A DNA stretch of 64,000 nucleotides from Pseudonocardia kunmingensis. GTDB taxonomy: Bacteria > Actinomycetota > Actinomycetes > Mycobacteriales > Pseudonocardiaceae. Both the position numbers and the translations under genes were made by a program. The notes beneath the pieces were generated by a model that saw nothing but the letters and a program-made list of their open reading frames with translations, did no database searches and was not told the origin of the DNA. Numbering within the stretch: position 1 is the first letter of the stretch; each line of letters begins with the position of its first letter. Of this stretch, positions 15,777-24,023 are shown one piece after another. The stretch is from positions 578,554 through 642,553 of the forward strand of contig NZ_VFPA01000005.1 of the NCBI RefSeq assembly GCF_006716445.1, in the 5' to 3' direction.

Positions 15777-16721
15777 CGCCGGGGCGAACAGTTCCGGAAC
15801 CGCCTCCTCGGCCGCGGCGCGCAGGGCCGGGACCGCGTCCTCGGGCACCGAGCGGTGCGGCCAGCGCACCCGCGTGCCGGTGGCGGCCCATCCGCCGATC
15901 GCGGCCAGGGTCTTGTCGAGCGCCGGGTCGCAGTAGCCGGCGCGGGCCAGCGGAGCGATGTGGGAGTCGAGGAACCCGCGCAGCCGCTCCTCGAACGCGA
16001 GCGCGGCGGGCGGGTCGGCGGTCATCTGCGCGTACCAGCGGACGGCGCCCGCCGGGCTCAGGCACGCCACGTTGGAGTAGGCGCCCGCGGCGCCGCGGGC
16101 GACACCGGAGGCGAGCGCGTGCCCGGCGACGAACACCGCGAGGCGCCCGCCCACGGCGTCGGCCATCCGCGCGTACCAGGCGTCGTCCCCGCCCGGCACC
16201 TTCACGCCGATCAGCGCCGGCACCTCGTCGGCGAGCTTCCCGAACAGCTCCGGCGTGACCTGGGTCTTGGCGTAGGGCGGGTTGTACAGCACCAGCGGCA
16301 CCCCGCAGGCCGCGCAGGCCATCCGCTCGACGGCGGCGAGGACCTCGTCCGGGCCCAGCGGCAGCCAGTCGGGCAGCACCACCTGGATCGCCGCGGGCCC
16401 GAGCGCGGCGGCACGCCCGATGCGCTCGAGCGACAGCTGCCCGCTGGGGTGGCCCGCCCCGAGCTGGAACGGCACGCCGGCCGCGCTGCACCGCGCGGCG
16501 ACGAGCTCGTGCAGCCCGTCGTACTCCGCGTCGGTGAGCGTGTGGAACTCCCCCGCAGTGCCGTTGGTGTAGACCCCGTGGACCCCGGCGCCGAGCACGT
16601 GGTCCAGTGCGACGGCGAGCCGTTCGACGTCGATGCTCTCGTCGGGCCGGATCGGCAGCAGCACGGTGGCCCAGACCCCGCGCAGCTCCGGCGCGGTCAA
16701 CCCGGTCATCCCGCCGGTCAC
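15774..16721 (-). CDS. Dihydrodipicolinate-synthase/aldolase superfamily protein
   Basis: A 315-residue class I aldolase of the DapA superfamily. NGTAGEF corresponds to the GTTGE pocket, YNPPY gives the catalytic tyrosine, and GVKVPGGDD carries the Schiff-base lysine. GTG 16721 overlaps the GntR stop by GTGA; a second in-frame ATG at 16709 is possible. It is the last gene of a leftward operon containing a sugar-type ABC importer, another DapA-like lyase and a GntR regulator, so it most likely cleaves or makes a keto-acid intermediate in breakdown of the imported compound rather than making lysine. The exact substrate is not predictable from sequence. Confidence 0.82.
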   Translation of the reverse strand: MTGGMTGLTAPELRGVWATVLLPIRPDESIDVERLAVALDHVLGAGVHGVYTNGTAGEFHTLTDAEYDGLHELVAARCSAAGVPFQLGAGHPSGQLSLERIGRAAALGPAAIQVVLPDWLPLGPDEVLAAVERMACAACGVPLVLYNPPYAKTQVTPELFGKLADEVPALIGVKVPGGDDAWYARMADAVGGRLAVFVAGHALASGVARGAAGAYSNVACLSPAGAVRWYAQMTADPPAALAFEERLRGFLDSHIAPLARAGYCDPALDKTLAAIGGWAATGTRVRWPHRSVPEDAVPALRAAAEEAVPELFAPA

Positions 16722-17419
16722 CCCGCGTTCTCGGACGGCCGGGCGTGGCCCGCGACCAGCGCGGCACGCACCCGGATGTCGTCGAAGTGCTTCTGCATCG
16801 CGGAGATGCTCGCCTCGGCGTCACCCTCCTGCAGGGCGCGGATGATGTGCAGGTGCACGAGCCCGCGCCCGCCCTCGGGCGGCACCGGGATGGCGTCGCC
16901 GAGCCGGGTGAACAGCTCCCAGAACACCTCGATGAGGTTGTCGACGAGCGGGTTGCCCAGCGCGCGGTACAGCGAGAGGTGGAACCGCTTGTCCACCTCG
17001 GTGGTCGACTCCCCGCGCGCCTCGAGCGCCGACATCTCCTCGGCGAGCCGGGCGCACTCGCCCAGCTCCCGCACCGGGTTCAGCCGCGCCACGGCCGGCA
17101 TCAGGCCGACCTCCATCGCCTCGCGCGCGGTGAGGATCTCCTCCAGCGCGGTGCCCGGGGCGGCGAGCCCGTAGGGCAGCTGCTCGATCAGCGGGCGGAA
17201 GGAGAAGGCGGAGACGAACAGGCCGTTGCCGTGGCGGGCCTCGATGACGCCGAGGGTCTGCAGGCTGCGCGTCGCCTCCCGCAGCGACAGCCGGCTCACG
17301 CCGAGCCGCTGCGCCAGCGCCGCCTCGGCGGGCAGGCGGTCGCCGGGGCCCAGCCCGGCCTCCTGGATGAAGTCCCGCAGCCGGGCCTGGGCCTCGCGGT
17401 AGATCAGGTTCCTAGCCAT
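16718..17419 (-). CDS. GntR-family regulator, FadR/FCD subfamily
   Basis: A 233-residue regulator. An N-terminal winged helix (LPAEAALAQRLGVSRLSLREATRSLQTLGV... with the wing GNGLFV) is joined to an all-helical FCD effector domain that has the metal-binding histidines (RFHLSLYRALGNP, HLHIIRALQEGD). FCD regulators usually repress catabolic operons and release DNA on binding a sugar acid or other carboxylate. Its start overlaps the upstream aldolase gene by eight bases, so it is part of the operon it presumably controls. The 18-bp palindrome at 21418-21435 is the likely operator. Confidence 0.88.
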   Translation of the reverse strand: MARNLIYREAQARLRDFIQEAGLGPGDRLPAEAALAQRLGVSRLSLREATRSLQTLGVIEARHGNGLFVSAFSFRPLIEQLPYGLAAPGTALEEILTAREAMEVGLMPAVARLNPVRELGECARLAEEMSALEARGESTTEVDKRFHLSLYRALGNPLVDNLIEVFWELFTRLGDAIPVPPEGGRGLVHLHIIRALQEGDAEASISAMQKHFDDIRVRAALVAGHARPSENAG

Positions 17420-18311
17420 CGGCCCCCTCCAGCGCCGCGCGCACGACGCCCGCCAGCTCGCTCACCTTCGCACGGGCGGAGGCCGACAGGCGCCCCCACG
17501 GCGACCGGGCCGGGCCGGCGTCGGGACCGAGCTCGTTCATCAGCGCCTTGAGGAAACCGACCCCGCCGTTGGCGTCGGCGGCCGTGGCCACCTGCCGGAA
17601 CGGGGCGTGCAGGCGGTAGGCCTGCGCCGCGTCCCCCCGCTCGAAGGCCGCGGCGACGGCGTGCGCGAGCGGCGCCATGCCGTTGTAGAGGGTGCCGATC
17701 ACCCGGTCGACCCCGCAGGCGAGGCCGGCCGGCAGCAGCTCGTCGCGCCCGAAGAACGCGGTGAGACCGGGCGCGGCCGCCCGGGTGCGGTCGAACTCCA
17801 GCAGGTTGCCGTCGGTGAACTTCACCGCCGACATCGTGGGGGCAGCGGCGGCGAGCGCGGCGACGACCTCGGAGGGCCGGAACGCCGAGCCCGTCATGCT
17901 CGGGATGTGGTAGAAGCCGAACGGCGTGGACGGCGCCGCCGCGGCGATGTCGGCGAGGTGGCCCACCAGCGCGTCGAGGGTCGCGGCGTCGCCGTAGTAG
18001 GGGCCGACGGCGGCCACGAGGTCGACGCCGCAGGACTGGGCGTGCGCGGCGAGCTGCTGCGCCTGCGCCATGTCCGAGTGCCCGACGTGCACGCCCAGGC
18101 GCAGGCCCTCCGGGCGCGCGTCGCGCCATGCCTCCAGCAGCGACACACGCTCCGCGACGTCCATCGCGGGGAACTCGCCGGTCGTGCCGCCGACGAACGC
18201 GCCCGTCACGCCCGCGGCGTGCAGGTGCGCGGCCTGCGCGGCGACGACGTCGAGCGCGAGCTTCCCGTCGGACGTGAACGGAGTCGGCGTGGCGGCCCAG
18301 ATCTCGAGCAT
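17412..18311 (-). CDS. N-acetylneuraminate-lyase-like aldolase (DapA superfamily)
   Basis: A 299-residue class I aldolase. GGTTGEFPAM forms the carboxylate pocket, FYHIPSMTG holds the catalytic tyrosine in the YxxP context typical of sialic-acid lyases, and AVKFTDGN holds the Schiff-base lysine. The FYHIP and KFTDGN motifs resemble eukaryotic-type N-acylneuraminate lyases more than DapA. In the operon it follows the two sugar permease genes and precedes GntR, consistent with cleavage of an imported sugar acid (sialic acid or similar) to pyruvate plus an amino sugar or aldehyde. No ManNAc kinase or epimerase gene is present, so sialate is only one candidate. Confidence 0.8.
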   Translation of the reverse strand: MLEIWAATPTPFTSDGKLALDVVAAQAAHLHAAGVTGAFVGGTTGEFPAMDVAERVSLLEAWRDARPEGLRLGVHVGHSDMAQAQQLAAHAQSCGVDLVAAVGPYYGDAATLDALVGHLADIAAAAPSTPFGFYHIPSMTGSAFRPSEVVAALAAAAPTMSAVKFTDGNLLEFDRTRAAAPGLTAFFGRDELLPAGLACGVDRVIGTLYNGMAPLAHAVAAAFERGDAAQAYRLHAPFRQVATAADANGGVGFLKALMNELGPDAGPARSPWGRLSASARAKVSELAGVVRAALEGADG

Positions 18312-18327
18312 GGAGGAAGCCCTTTCC

Positions 18328-19179
18328 CTAACCCTTGGTGGCGCCGTCGGTGAGACCGGCGACGATGTAGCGCTGGAGCAGCACGAACAGCACGATCACC
18401 GGCACCGCGACGACCGCCGAGACGGCCATCAGCTCGTTCCAGCGGGTGCCGAAGGCGTTGGTGAGCTTCGCGATCACGACGCTGACGGGCTGCAGCTCGT
18501 CCCCGGTCGCGAGTGCCAGCCCGAAGACGAACTCGCCCCAGGCCCCGAGGAAGCTGACGACGGCCATCGTGATCACGCCGGGGATGCTGACCGGCAGCGC
18601 GACCCGGACGAACGCGCCGAACGTCGTGCACCCGTCCACCCGCGCGGCCTCGAGCACCTCGCCGGGCACCGACAGGAAGTAGGGCCGCATGATGGTGATC
18701 GCCAGCGGGATCGACAGCGAGCAGTTGGCGATGATCAGCCCGGCGTAGGTGTTGACCAGCCCGACGCGCCCGAACAGCACGAACATCGGCAGCGCGAGGT
18801 TGACCGCCGGGATCATCTGCACCGCGAGGAACAGCAGCAGCGCCGGGGTGACGAACCGCAGCCGCAGCCGGGCGAGCGCGAAGGCGGCCGGCACGGCGAC
18901 CACCAGCGTGAGCACCGTGGTGCCGGTGGCGATGATCGCCGTGTTGGCCAGGCCCCGCGCGATGTCGGGGTCGCCGAACACCGCGGTCTGGTAGGCCGCG
19001 AGCGTCGGCGGCAACGGCACCAGCGCGGGCGGGCGCTCGAACACGTCGGCCTGCGCCTTGAACGAGGTGTTGAGCATCCAGTAGACGGGCAGCAGGTACA
19101 CGGCGGTGATGACGACGCCGACGACCAGCCGGACGTTCTCCCCGCGGAACCGGCGCCCGGGGGTGGTCAGGGTGCTCAT
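18328..19179 (-). CDS. Carbohydrate ABC transporter permease (MalG/UgpE type)
   Basis: A 283-residue inner-membrane permease with six predicted helices and the cytoplasmic EAA loop EAARVDGCTTFGAFVRVALP that contacts the ATPase. The N-terminus (VVITAVYLLPVYWMLNTSFK) is the classical MalG-like first helix. Its ATG overlaps the stop of the partner permease gene (ATGA). It forms the channel with that permease. As in many actinobacteria, no ATPase gene is in the operon, so a shared MsiK-type ATPase is presumed. Confidence 0.9.
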   Translation of the reverse strand: MSTLTTPGRRFRGENVRLVVGVVITAVYLLPVYWMLNTSFKAQADVFERPPALVPLPPTLAAYQTAVFGDPDIARGLANTAIIATGTTVLTLVVAVPAAFALARLRLRFVTPALLLFLAVQMIPAVNLALPMFVLFGRVGLVNTYAGLIIANCSLSIPLAITIMRPYFLSVPGEVLEAARVDGCTTFGAFVRVALPVSIPGVITMAVVSFLGAWGEFVFGLALATGDELQPVSVVIAKLTNAFGTRWNELMAVSAVVAVPVIVLFVLLQRYIVAGLTDGATKG

Positions 19180-20126
19180 GCCGACTCCTCCCGGCGCAGC
19201 GAGCGGAAGTAGAAGACCGACAACACCAGCGGCACCAGGAGCATGACCGTCGTGGCCACGGCCGCGGTGTCGTAGCGGCGGAACTCGAAGGCCTCCTGGA
19301 AGGCGTACAGCGGCAGCGTGAGCGTCGCCCCGCCGGGCCCGCCGCCGGTCATCAGGTAGATCGTGTCGAAGGTCTTGAAGGCGAAGATGAAGATCAGCAG
19401 CATCACGGTGACGCTCACGGGGCGCAGCACCGGAAGCGTGACGTGGCGGAACTGCTGCCAGGCGCTCGCGCCGTCGATGCGCGCGGCCTCGTACAGCACG
19501 CCGGGCACGCTCTGCAGGCCGGCGACCAGCAGGATCATCGCGAACGGCGCGAAGCTCCACGCCGTGGCCACGACCACCGAGACGAGCGCGGGGCCCGGCT
19601 GTCCCAGCCAGAAGACGTCGCCCTCGATCAGGCCGAGCCCGCGCAGGACCGCGTTGAGCAGCCCGTAGGAGCCGTCGAGCAGCCAGCGCCAGACGTTCGC
19701 ACCCACCACCGTCGGCAGGATCCAGGCCAGCATCAGCAGCGCCCGCATCACGTTGCGCCCGGCGAAGCGGTGCAGGAACAACAGCGCCAGGCCGAGGCCG
19801 CCCGCGTAGCTGAGCGCCACCGTCCCGACGGTGTAGGCGAGCGAGAGCAGGAGTGCCTGCCAGAACTCCGCCCGACCGAACTGGTCGGCGAAGTTCGCGA
19901 ACCCGACCCACTCCGCCCCGCCGTTGATCACCTCTTTGAGGCCGACGTCCTGGAAGCTCTGCACGACGTTGTAGATCAGCGGGTAGACCACCGTGACGCC
20001 GACGAACAGCACCGCCGGCACCAGGAACAGGTAGTTGGCCCCGTTCCCCCCGCGCCGGCGCGGGGATCGCCCGGCCGGCGCGGGGGTGCGGGAGCGTTCG
20101 CGCACTCCGGTCGTGACGGTGGTCAT
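19176..20126 (-). CDS. Carbohydrate ABC transporter permease (MalF/UgpA type)
   Basis: A 316-residue permease with a basic cytosolic N-terminus (RSPRRRGGNG), six helices, and the EAA loop EAARIDGASAWQQFRHVTLP. The first helix NYLFLVPAVLFVGVTVVYPLIYN is typical of MalF/UgpA-like subunits. ATG 20126 overlaps the stop of the SBP gene (ATGA), and its own stop overlaps the next permease start, so the three transporter genes are tightly coupled. It pairs with the downstream permease. Confidence 0.9.
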   Translation of the reverse strand: MTTVTTGVRERSRTPAPAGRSPRRRGGNGANYLFLVPAVLFVGVTVVYPLIYNVVQSFQDVGLKEVINGGAEWVGFANFADQFGRAEFWQALLLSLAYTVGTVALSYAGGLGLALLFLHRFAGRNVMRALLMLAWILPTVVGANVWRWLLDGSYGLLNAVLRGLGLIEGDVFWLGQPGPALVSVVVATAWSFAPFAMILLVAGLQSVPGVLYEAARIDGASAWQQFRHVTLPVLRPVSVTVMLLIFIFAFKTFDTIYLMTGGGPGGATLTLPLYAFQEAFEFRRYDTAAVATTVMLLVPLVLSVFYFRSLRREESA

Positions 20127-21382
20127 GAGGTGGCGAGGGCCTCGTCGATCGTGGCCTGTGCGCTGCGCGCGGCGTCCGGGACGGGGGTCCCGCTGATCGT
20201 CGACTGGAGCGCGGCCTGCAGCGCCGTCAGCACCTCGTTGTTGTGCGGCGCGAGCGCGGCGTCCGGGGCCCACGCCTGCTGGAGCTGCTCGGCGAAGACC
20301 GCGCGCACGGGGTCCTCCGCGGTGCCGGGCACGTCGTCGCGCGCCGGGAGCTTGTTGCGCTCGGGCAGGTAGGTGGCCAGCTCCTCGGGCTGCTGCATGA
20401 ACTCGATGAGGTCCCATGCCTGGTCGGGCTGGTCGCTCGTGGCGCCGATCGTGAGGTTCTCCGCGGAGAGCACCGTCTGCCCCGACACGTCGCTCGGGAG
20501 CACCGCGACGCTCCACTGCAGGTCGGGGTTCTCCTCGCGCAGGATGCTCACGTACGTGGCCGAGTTGATCATCATGGCCGCCTGGCCCGTGGCGAACTGG
20601 TTCTTGGCGTCCTCCTCGTTCCAGGTGAGGAAGCCCTCCGACAGCGCGCCGCCGGAGACCATGCGCTGGAACGACTCGAGCGCCGCATGCCCGGCGGGGC
20701 TGTCGATCGCGGTGGGCTCGGCACCCCCGGCCAGCATCCGCATCTGCAGGCCGGTGGCCCCCTCGGCGCCCTCGATCCCGCTGACGGCGAGGCCCGCGCG
20801 GCCGTCGGCGGCCAGCGCGGCGGCGGTCGACTCCATCTCCGCCCACGTCTTCGGCGGCTCCACCCCGGCCTCGGCGAACATCGCGGTGTTGTAGTAGACG
20901 GCGTAGGCGTCGGCCAGGTGCGGGACCCCGAAGGTCCGGCCGTCGGCCTGGGTGGACTCCCAGCTGGTCGGGAAGTAGGCGTCCTGCTGGCCCCACGCCT
21001 GCACCTGCTCCGACAGGTCCTGCACGACCCCGGCGTCGGCCATCGCCGCCGTGTCGAACGCGCTGATCAGCGCGATGTCCGGCCCGTCACCCGAGGCGGC
21101 GGCCTGGGTGAGGGTGCGGTTGAAGTCGTCGTAGGGGATGAACCGGATGTCGACGTCCGCGCCCCGCTGCTGCTCGTAGCGGCCCACAAGGTCGTAGAAC
21201 GGCTTCCCGGTCGCCATCGACTCGTCGCCGTAGAACTGCCACACCGACAGCGGCTCTCCCGCTGCCTCGCCACCGGCGTCCCCGCCGCCGGCGCACCCCG
21301 CCGCGGCGAGGGCCGCGGCGGCCACCACCAGCCCGAGCCGGTACGGCGCCGACCGCCGGCTGGATCCCACGACTGCGCGCAT
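20123..21382 (-). CDS. Sugar-type ABC transporter substrate-binding lipoprotein
   Basis: A 419-residue extracellular receptor of SBP family 1 (MalE-like). The signal peptide ends in AAAALAAAGC, a lipobox. The mature part begins with a Gly-rich linker and PLSVWQFYGDES, the usual first strand of this family. Internal hallmarks are YDDFNRTLTQAAASGDGPDIALI and the binding-cleft region DAYAVYYNTAMFAEAGVEPPKTWAEM. GAGGAGG upstream of ATG 21382 fixes the start. It is the first gene of the leftward operon and is preceded by the promoter/operator at 21413-21442. The ligand is probably a sugar acid or oligosaccharide, given the aldolases downstream. Confidence 0.9.
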   Translation of the reverse strand: MRAVVGSSRRSAPYRLGLVVAAAALAAAGCAGGGDAGGEAAGEPLSVWQFYGDESMATGKPFYDLVGRYEQQRGADVDIRFIPYDDFNRTLTQAAASGDGPDIALISAFDTAAMADAGVVQDLSEQVQAWGQQDAYFPTSWESTQADGRTFGVPHLADAYAVYYNTAMFAEAGVEPPKTWAEMESTAAALAADGRAGLAVSGIEGAEGATGLQMRMLAGGAEPTAIDSPAGHAALESFQRMVSGGALSEGFLTWNEEDAKNQFATGQAAMMINSATYVSILREENPDLQWSVAVLPSDVSGQTVLSAENLTIGATSDQPDQAWDLIEFMQQPEELATYLPERNKLPARDDVPGTAEDPVRAVFAEQLQQAWAPDAALAPHNNEVLTALQAALQSTISGTPVPDAARSAQATIDEALATS

Positions 21383-21412
21383 GTCCGACCTCCTCGTCCT
21401 GGATGCGGGAGG

Positions 21413-21442
21413 AAAATAGGTTAGATATCTAACCTCTGTCAA
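21413..21442 (-). promoter_or_regulatory. Promoter with an operator palindrome filling the spacer
   Basis: On the minus strand TTGACA (21442-21437) and TATTTT (21418-21413) are 18 bases apart. The spacer is taken up by the perfect 18-bp palindrome AGGTTAGATATCTAACCT (21418-21435). A repressor bound there would block the SBP-permease-aldolase operon; the operon's own GntR protein is the obvious candidate. Confidence 0.75.
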
Positions 21443-21520
21443 ACACCGCGTCGCGTCGCCGCAGCCGCGGTGGACCGGGGAAGCCTGGGACGGCCCCGTC
21501 CACGGCCCACGAGGAGAGCG

Positions 21521-22141
21521 GTGACCAGGAAGATCGACTTCAAACGGGAGCTCGACTGCTACTCGGCGCGACGGGACACGCCGCGGATCGTGCAGGTGCC
21601 CGAGCTCCGCTACCTCATGGTGGACGGGCACGGCGATCCGAACACCCCCGCGTTCGCGGAGGCGACCGCGACGCTCTACCCGGTCGCCTACAGGCTGAAG
21701 TTCGCCAGCAGGACGAACCTCGACCGGGACTACGTGGTCATGCCCCTGGAGGGGCTGTGGTGGGCCGAGGACATGGAGGGCTTCACCGCCGCCCGCGACA
21801 AGGCGCGGTGGGACTGGACCCTCATGATCATGACTCCGGACTGGATCACGGAGGACATGGTCACCGAGGCGGTCGAGCAGGTGGGCGCGAAGAACCGCCC
21901 CACGCGGCTCGACGACCTCCGGCTGGAGCCGCTGGCCGAGGGACTCTGCGTGCAGGCCCTCCACATCGGTTCCTACGACGACGAGGCCGGGCTGCTGCGC
22001 CACATGCACCACGAGTTCATCCCCGGGCACGGCCTCACGATGGTCGGCACGCACCACGAGATCTACCTCGGCGACGCGCGCAGGGTCGAACCGGCGAAGC
22101 TCAGGACGATCCTGCGCCAGCCCGTCGCCCGGACGGGCTGA
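21521..22141 (+). CDS. GyrI-like small-molecule-binding domain protein
   Basis: A 206-residue stand-alone GyrI-like (effector-binding) domain protein. The N-terminus MTRKIDFKRELDCYSARRDTP and the central EGLWWAEDMEGFTAARDKARWDWTLMIMTPDWI are characteristic of this cytosolic family, which binds cationic drugs or related ligands without DNA-binding parts. The C-terminal half has LHIGSYDDEAGLLRHMHHEFI, with an acidic-aromatic pocket. GTG 21521 has GAGGAGAG upstream; the frame extends further but without a ribosome site. It stands alone, divergent from the sugar operon. Confidence 0.82.
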   Translation: MTRKIDFKRELDCYSARRDTPRIVQVPELRYLMVDGHGDPNTPAFAEATATLYPVAYRLKFASRTNLDRDYVVMPLEGLWWAEDMEGFTAARDKARWDWTLMIMTPDWITEDMVTEAVEQVGAKNRPTRLDDLRLEPLAEGLCVQALHIGSYDDEAGLLRHMHHEFIPGHGLTMVGTHHEIYLGDARRVEPAKLRTILRQPVARTG

Positions 22142-22172
22142 TCGATCACCGCACAGTGGAAGACTCGTCCCC

Positions 22173-22271
22173 GTGGACCCCGATTCGGAACGCACGCGTG
22201 CCTCCGGCATGCTCCCGATGGTGATCGACGCCGACCACCGCACCGGGCCGCTCGCGGCGGCCGCGTCGTGA
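22173..22271 (+). CDS. Possible 32-residue leader protein coupled to the spermidine-synthase-like gene
   Basis: GTG 22173 opens a short frame (MDPDSERTRASGMLPMVIDADHR...) whose TGA overlaps the GTG of the next gene (GTGA), the same coupling style used throughout the window. It has no membrane segment and no family I know. It may be a leader peptide or a chance frame. Confidence 0.35.
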   Translation: MDPDSERTRASGMLPMVIDADHRTGPLAAAAS

Positions 22272-22933
22272 CGGCCGAGGCGGGCGCCGAGGTCGTGGAG
22301 CGCACCACCGGCCGCAACGGCGAGCTCGTGCTGCGCCGCGCCGGGGAGCACCACGAGATCGTCGCCAACGGCGTCTTCCTGATGGACACGCGCGGCGGGA
22401 TCTCCGAGCGGCTGCTCGTCACCGCGGCCGCCGAGCGGATGCCCCCGCCCGGGCGGATGCTGATCGGCGGGCTCGGCGTCGGCTTCTCGCTGGCCGCCGC
22501 GCTCACGACCACGGCCGTCACGACGGTCGAGGTGGTCGAGTTCGAGCCCGCTGTCATCCGCTGGAACCGCGGGCCGCTCGCCGCGCGCCACGGCGACGCC
22601 CTCGCCGACCCCCGCGTCACCGTGCACGAGGCCGACGTCGCCGACCGGCTCGCCGAGGCCGCCCCCGCCTCCTTCGACGCGGTCTGCCTCGACACCGACA
22701 ACGGGCCGGACTGGCTGGTCTCCCCCGCCAACGCCCGCCTCTACACCGACACGGGGCTGGGCGCCGCGGCCCGCGCGCTCTCCCCCGCCGGGGTGCTCGC
22801 GATCTGGAGCGCCGCCCCGGCCCCCGCGCTCGTCGCGCGCCTCCGAGCCCTGTTCACCGAGGTCGAGGCGCTGGAGGTGCCGGCAGGACGCGGCGATCCC
22901 GACGTCGTGGTGCTGGCCGCGCGCTCGCGCTGA
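22268..22933 (+). CDS. Spermidine-synthase-like methyltransferase-fold protein
   Basis: A 221-residue Rossmann-fold protein related to SpeE. GRMLIGGLGVGFSLAAAL is the nucleotide-binding glycine motif, VEVVEFEPAVIRWNRGPLA gives the acidic end of strand 2, and FDAVCLDTDNGPDWL the catalytic-region aspartates. It is shorter than true spermidine synthase (about 280 residues) and lacks the N-terminal beta-domain, as do many actinobacterial SpeE-like proteins of unknown role. The GTG start overlaps the stop of a 32-residue frame. A terminator-like palindrome follows. Confidence 0.75.
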   Translation: MTAEAGAEVVERTTGRNGELVLRRAGEHHEIVANGVFLMDTRGGISERLLVTAAAERMPPPGRMLIGGLGVGFSLAAALTTTAVTTVEVVEFEPAVIRWNRGPLAARHGDALADPRVTVHEADVADRLAEAAPASFDAVCLDTDNGPDWLVSPANARLYTDTGLGAAARALSPAGVLAIWSAAPAPALVARLRALFTEVEALEVPAGRGDPDVVVLAARSR

Positions 22934-22939
22934 GCCCGC

Positions 22940-23027
22940 TCGCACACCGACTCCACCACTCCCACACCGATTGCCGCGCCCGCACACCGACTGCAGTCGG
23001 TGTGCGGGCGCAGCTGTCGGTGTGCGA
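22940..23027. repeat. Nested palindrome with a 34-bp perfect core
   Basis: Positions 22977-23010 form a perfect palindrome centred on CTGCAG (arms CGCCCGCACACCGACTG). CGCACACCGACT at 22941 and the inverted GTCGGTGTGCGA at 23016-23027 form an outer pair. It fills the gap between the spermidine-synthase-like and LLM oxidoreductase genes. It could be a terminator or a mobile-type repeat. Confidence 0.65.
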
Positions 23028-23095
23028 AGCGGCGGGCGCTCCGCCACGAGTGAACGATCATTGCGCTTCGCGACGGCCGTCGGCAGGGTGGTCGC

Positions 23096-24019
23096 GTGGC
23101 GCGCGACTTCCGCTTCTCCGTCAACGTCTTCGGCATCCCCTCGCGCGAGGCGGTGCGGGAGCGCTGCCGCCGCGCCGAGAGCGCGGGGTTCCACACGGTG
23201 TTCGCCCCCGACCACCTCGGCGGGCCGGCACCGTTCACCGTGCTGCAGGCCGCGGCCGACGCCACCGAACACCTGCGGGTGGGCACGCTCGTGCTCAACG
23301 CGCCGTTCTGGAACCCCGCACTGCTGGCGCGCGAGGCCGCGTCGCTGGACATCCTCAGCGACGGCCGCTTCGAGCTGGGGCTGGGCTCCGGGCACATGAA
23401 GTGGGAGTTCGACGCCGCCGGGATCCCGTGGGAGGGCTTCACCGCCCGCGCGCAGCGGCTCGAGGAGACGATCACCGAGCTGCGCCGGTTCTTCACCACC
23501 GACATGGCGGCCCTTCCGGGCGGGCGCGCGCCGCTGCCCGTGCAGCGCACCGGCTTCGACGGCGCCGGCCCGCCCCTGATCGTCGGCGGCACCGGGGACC
23601 GGGTACTCACCATCGCGGGGCGGTACGCCGACATCATCGGCGTCGCCGGCGTGTACCAGGTGAAGGGCGAGCCGCCGGGAACGCTGCGCATCGGCACGGC
23701 CGCGGAGGCCGACGAGCGCGTTCGGTTCGCGCGGGAGGCGGCGGGCGAGCGCGCCGCCCAGGTCGAGTGGCACCTGCTCGTCCAGGCCGTCGTGCCCACC
23801 GACGACCGGCGCGCCACCGCCGCCGAGCTGGTCAGCCAGTTCACGGCGCCGATGTCCGTCGACGAGGCGCTGGAGACCCCGTTCGCCCTCATCGGCACGC
23901 CCGCGCAGATGGCCGAGCAGCTGCGGGCCTCCCGCGAGCGCTACGGCTTCTCCTACGTCACCGTGCACGAGCCGTACTACGAGGCGTTCGAGCCCGTGGT
24001 GGAGCTCCTGCGCAGCTGA
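23096..24019 (+). CDS. LLM-class F420-dependent oxidoreductase
   Basis: A 307-residue luciferase-like TIM-barrel protein. FRFSVNVFGIPSREAVRERCRRAESAGFHTVFAPDHLG at the start, HLRVGTLVLNAPFWNPALLAREAASLDILSDGRFELGLGSGHM in the middle and PLIVGGTGDRVLTIAGRYADIIG later are the hallmarks of the actinobacterial F420-dependent subgroup (TIGR03621-like). Such enzymes use the deazaflavin F420 for hydride transfer to varied substrates. GTG 23096 is the start. It is monocistronic; the neighbours do not identify the substrate. Confidence 0.87.
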   Translation: MARDFRFSVNVFGIPSREAVRERCRRAESAGFHTVFAPDHLGGPAPFTVLQAAADATEHLRVGTLVLNAPFWNPALLAREAASLDILSDGRFELGLGSGHMKWEFDAAGIPWEGFTARAQRLEETITELRRFFTTDMAALPGGRAPLPVQRTGFDGAGPPLIVGGTGDRVLTIAGRYADIIGVAGVYQVKGEPPGTLRIGTAAEADERVRFAREAAGERAAQVEWHLLVQAVVPTDDRRATAAELVSQFTAPMSVDEALETPFALIGTPAQMAEQLRASRERYGFSYVTVHEPYYEAFEPVVELLRS

Positions 24020-24023
24020 CCGG

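Noticed and set aside
17412..18311. Lysine-pathway dapA
   Set aside because: FYHIP and KFTDGN motifs, the transporter operon and the GntR gene fit a catabolic sugar-acid lyase better than biosynthesis.
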